64,000 nt of DNA, taken from contig NZ_JBIWER010000004.1 in assembly GCF_044762655.1 (NCBI RefSeq), positions 238,939-302,938 of the forward strand, read 5' to 3'. Positions 61,993-64,000 of this stretch are shown here, piece after piece. A program made the position numbers and the translations under genes. The DNA is from Psychrobacillus sp044762655. Its GTDB lineage: Bacteria > Bacillota > Bacilli > Bacillales_A > Planococcaceae. Numbering within the stretch: the first letter of the stretch is position 1; the number at the start of each line of letters is the position of its first letter. A model generated the notes under the pieces. The model was not told the DNA's origin and did not search any database. It saw nothing but the letters and a program-made list of their open reading frames with translations.

Positions 61993-62583
61993 TTACGAAT
62001 ATTTATTCATCATTTGAACGAGCTTATATTGTATTTCTGGCCATTCGCTTTCAATGATAGAGTACACTATTGCATTTCGGACAGTACCATTAGATCTAAT
62101 TCGTTCATTTCTCAATATACCCTCTTTTATGCCCCCAATCCGTTCAATTGCTCGCTGAGAGGATACATTCAATTCATCTGTTTTAAACTGTACACGAATG
62201 GTCCCGATCTGCTCAAAACAATATTTTAACAATAAATATTTACAAGTTGTATTTACATGTGTACGCTGATATTGTTTCCCGTAAAAAGTAGAACCTATCT
62301 CGCAGCTATAATTTGTATGATCGATGCCATAAATACGAGTAGTTCCCATAATCTCTTTCGTTTCTATATTTTCTACGACAAATGCATGAGCAGTTCCTTC
62401 CACATTCATTTGATGAATTCCAGCACCCAACCATTTTTCTAGCTGTTCTTTGCTTTCAATTTTATTTAACATAAATTCGAATATCTTCGGTTCATACAGC
62501 TCCCACAATAGACCACTATCTGAATCGAGTAGCGGACGCAAAGTCACATCCCCATAGGTTAATGTCTCTGTCAAATCGTACAC
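61993..62583 (-). CDS. GNAT acetyltransferase, RimJ/RimL-like
   Basis: A 196-aa acetyltransferase: TLRPLLDSDSGLLWELYEPKIFEF, IYGIDHTNYSCEIGSTFYGKQYQRTHVNTTCKYLLLKYCFEQIGTIRVQFKTDELNVSSQRAIERIGGIKEGILRNERI. This matches the branch that modifies protein N-termini or small molecules (YdaF/RimL type). Substrate unknown. The gene is at the end of the tRNA cluster. Confidence 0.85.
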   Translation of the reverse strand: MYDLTETLTYGDVTLRPLLDSDSGLLWELYEPKIFEFMLNKIESKEQLEKWLGAGIHQMNVEGTAHAFVVENIETKEIMGTTRIYGIDHTNYSCEIGSTFYGKQYQRTHVNTTCKYLLLKYCFEQIGTIRVQFKTDELNVSSQRAIERIGGIKEGILRNERIRSNGTVRNAIVYSIIESEWPEIQYKLVQMMNKYS

Positions 62584-62693
62584 CTCCTATTTTTATTTAT
62601 CATAAAGGAAAGTGCTTTATATTGGAAAGTATTTATTACCACAGAAAAAAACTCCTTCAACATTTCGTTGAAAGAGTTTCATTATAATATGTA

Positions 62694-62766
62694 TGGAGCC
62701 TAGCGGGATCGAACCGCTGACCTCCTGCGTGCAAGGCAGGCGCTCTCCCAGCTGAGCTAAGGCCCC
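62694..62766 (-). tRNA. tRNA-Ala (anticodon TGC)
   Basis: Cloverleaf GGGGCCTTAGCTCAG...GGTTCGATCCC...GGCTCCA with loop CTTGCAC. CCA is not encoded. Confidence 0.96.
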
Positions 62767-62792
62767 AAGAATTTTTTAAATTAGAAAATAAA

Positions 62793-62867
62793 TGGCTGGG
62801 GTACCTGGATTCGAACCAGGGCATGATGGAATCAAAATCCATTGCCTTACCGCTTGGCTATACCCCA
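62793..62867 (-). tRNA. tRNA-Gln (anticodon TTG)
   Basis: TGGGGTATAGCCAAG...GGTTCGAATCC...TACCCCAGCCA with loop TTTTGAT. CCA is encoded. Confidence 0.96.
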
Positions 62868-62873
62868 TTGAAC

Positions 62874-62957
62874 TGGTGGAGGGGGGCGGATTCGAACCGC
62901 CGAACCCTAAGGAGCGGATTTACAGTCCGCCGCGTTTAGCCACTTCGCTACCCCTCC
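62874..62957 (-). tRNA. tRNA-Tyr (anticodon GTA)
   Basis: GGAGGGGTAGCGAAGTGGC start, long variable arm, loop CTGTAAA, encoded CCA; 84 nt as expected for a class II tRNA. Confidence 0.96.
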
Positions 62958-62977
62958 AAAGCTAAATATTAATATGT

Positions 62978-63053
62978 TGGTGGAGGATGACGGGCTCGAA
63001 CCGCCGACCCTCTGCTTGTAAGGCAGATGCTCTCCCAGCTGAGCTAATCCTCC
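62978..63053 (-). tRNA. tRNA-Val (anticodon TAC)
   Basis: GGAGGATTAGCTCAGCTGGG start, loop CTTACAA, GGTTCGAGCCC T-loop, encoded CCA. Confidence 0.96.
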
Positions 63054-63208
63054 TGGGTTATAAAAATATTTGTACGTTTTAGTTTTCCAACGTGAACTAA
63101 TATTATTCATTCAGATGATATTATTATGTCTATGCTAAAACCAGACAAGAATTATAATATCATATATCTGACATTAGGACAAGTTTTTTCCTTAAATAAT
63201 TTGTAGTA

Positions 63209-63281
63209 AGCTTCCAACCGGATTCGAACCGGTGACCTCTTCCTTACCATGGAAGCACTCTACCTACTGAGCTATGGAAGC
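63209..63281 (-). tRNA. tRNA-Thr (anticodon GGT)
   Basis: GCTTCCATAGCTCAGTAGG start, anticodon stem CTTCC/GGAAG around ATGGTAA, GGTTCGAATCC T-loop. CCA is not encoded. Confidence 0.95.
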
Positions 63282-63294
63282 AAAGACAAAAAAA

Positions 63295-63369
63295 TGGCTC
63301 CGAAGGTAGGACTCGAACCTACGACCAATCGATTAACAGTCGATTGCTCTACCACTGAGCTACTTCGGA
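63295..63369 (-). tRNA. tRNA-Asn (anticodon GTT)
   Basis: TCCGAAGTAGCTCAGTGG start, loop CTGTTAA, GGTTCGAGTCC T-loop, encoded CCA. Confidence 0.96.
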
Positions 63370-63910
63370 ACGTTTTTAAAGTACAAATATAATTATAGCA
63401 ACTCTCCTTAAAATTTCAAGCGTGGATTTGAAGAATTACTAATACTGTAGATGTTTCATGTGGACGCGTATGGCACGCTGTGCAATCATCACCACTACAG
63501 TTAATAATATGAAAGTGTTTTCTCTAATAAGACTGGATACAGCTTATCGCTAAAATAATGAAATTAGTTAAAAAAGCTGTAGAGATCAATCTTGTATACT
63601 ATCTTATATTAGAAAGCACGATGTTATATTGTTTGAAAGTATGATAGCCCAGATAACTGTCCATATTGCCCTTTAATTTATTTATATTGCCCATAACCGG
63701 CTGGTATCCGCCCATAAACACAGTAATATAGCCCATAAATAGTACATCCACTCTTATTTCATAAGAACAAATGCGCCAGAAGAATTGCAACTAAGGTGCT
63801 CTTTGCCTTGTCTGAAGCGACTGGAAGGGCTAGGCACTGAAGTCTGGATGGAGAATCATTTGTAAGTAATTATTCACAGGACCAGAATTTTATAGTTTCC
63901 TAAATAACAA
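63370..63910. other. Spacer between 5S rRNA and tRNA cluster
   Basis: No convincing gene. A weak minus-strand frame at 63599-63790 lacks a ribosome site and recognisable domains. At 63790-63852 lies a degenerate copy of the dispersed repeat seen at 59437-59553 (GGTGCTC...GAAGCGACTGGAAGGGC...GAAGTCTGGATGGAG). Confidence 0.5.
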
Positions 63911-63949
63911 AAAAGTCGCTACCGATAAACTCGGTAACGACTTTTTCTT
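63911..63949 (-). terminator. rRNA operon terminator
   Basis: AAAAGTCGCTACCGA and TCGGTAACGACTTTT form a long hairpin directly after the 5S rRNA on the minus strand. Confidence 0.85.
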
Positions 63950-63951
63950 TG

Positions 63952-64000
63952 TGCCCAGCGACGTCCTACTCTCACAGGGGGAGACCCCCAACTACCATCG
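63952..64000 (-). rRNA. rrf: 5S rRNA, 3' part (gene continues beyond window)
   Basis: On the minus strand CGATGGTAGTTGGGGGTCTC leads to CCCCTGTGAGAGTAGGACGTCGC and TGGGC, the conserved 3' portion of Bacillales 5S rRNA. The 5' half lies beyond the right edge. Confidence 0.95.

Noticed and set aside
63599..63790. Minus-strand ORF of 63 aa near the 5S gene
   Set aside because: No ribosome site, no recognisable domain, and it abuts degenerate repeat sequence.

Overview
The window is a low-GC Firmicutes chromosome segment, most likely Bacillales and probably the Planococcaceae/Caryophanaceae group (Psychrobacillus, Lysinibacillus or Sporosarcina-like). Evidence is the block sigW-rsiW-cdaA-cdaR-glmM-glmS with rocF, strong GGAGG ribosome sites, a T-box, a glmS ribozyme and a tRNA cluster next to a 5S rRNA. 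The species is inference; no taxonomic search was possible.

Layout. 1-10.5 kb: an MFS efflux gene running off the left edge behind an attenuator that encodes an ErmDL-like MRLR leader peptide; a luciferase-like monooxygenase with a divergent HxlR regulator; acetyltransferases; a second MFS exporter; a Ktr/Trk potassium channel; a LysE exporter; adaAB alkylation repair; and a T-box-controlled NSS amino-acid transporter. 10.6-18.8 kb: a metal/metalloid block with YdhK, copA-copZ-csoR, czcD-czrA-like, a ZIP transporter and arsR-arsB-arsC, with matching operator candidates. 19.1-23.4 kb: two GC-rich secreted carbohydrate-related genes (beta-helix protein, GH3 glycosidase) with an actinobacterial look. 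23.4-25 kb: decayed gene fragments.

25.0-33.3 kb: an array of small, mostly unrelated genes (membrane protein, VanZ, hypotheticals, an ECF-sigma/PadR/FtsW-like operon, lipoprotein, nitroreductase) separated by nine copies of one repeat family. A standard copy is hairpin A, then a terminator-like hairpin, then hairpin B, always in the same direction. The array ends at the old glmS terminator.

33,535-50,004: a complete Tn7-like transposon (16,470 bp). It has matching 26-bp ends, four plus five putative TnsB sites, a GTTAC target duplication and an insertion 20 bp past the glmS stop codon. Core genes are tnsA, tnsB, tnsC, tnsD and a second tniQ that is out of frame by one 10-bp tandem-repeat unit. 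Cargo is a Hachiman pair (hamA-hamB), an AbiF/Abi_2 HEPN gene preceded by three near-identical RNA hairpins (candidate RNA antitoxin), a two-gene module (HTH-like protein plus deoxyribosyltransferase/TIR-like protein), and a structured-RNA remnant.

50.0-64 kb: the core segment glmS with its ribozyme, ggt, a DJ-1/PfpI protein, paiB-paiA, glmM-cdaR-cdaA, rsiW-sigW with a SigW-type autopromoter, rocF, a GNAT gene, six tRNAs (Ala, Gln, Tyr, Val, Thr, Asn) and the 3' end of a 5S rRNA. GlmM and GlmS make amino-sugar precursors for the wall, CdaA/CdaR make and control c-di-AMP, and SigW/RsiW handle envelope stress.
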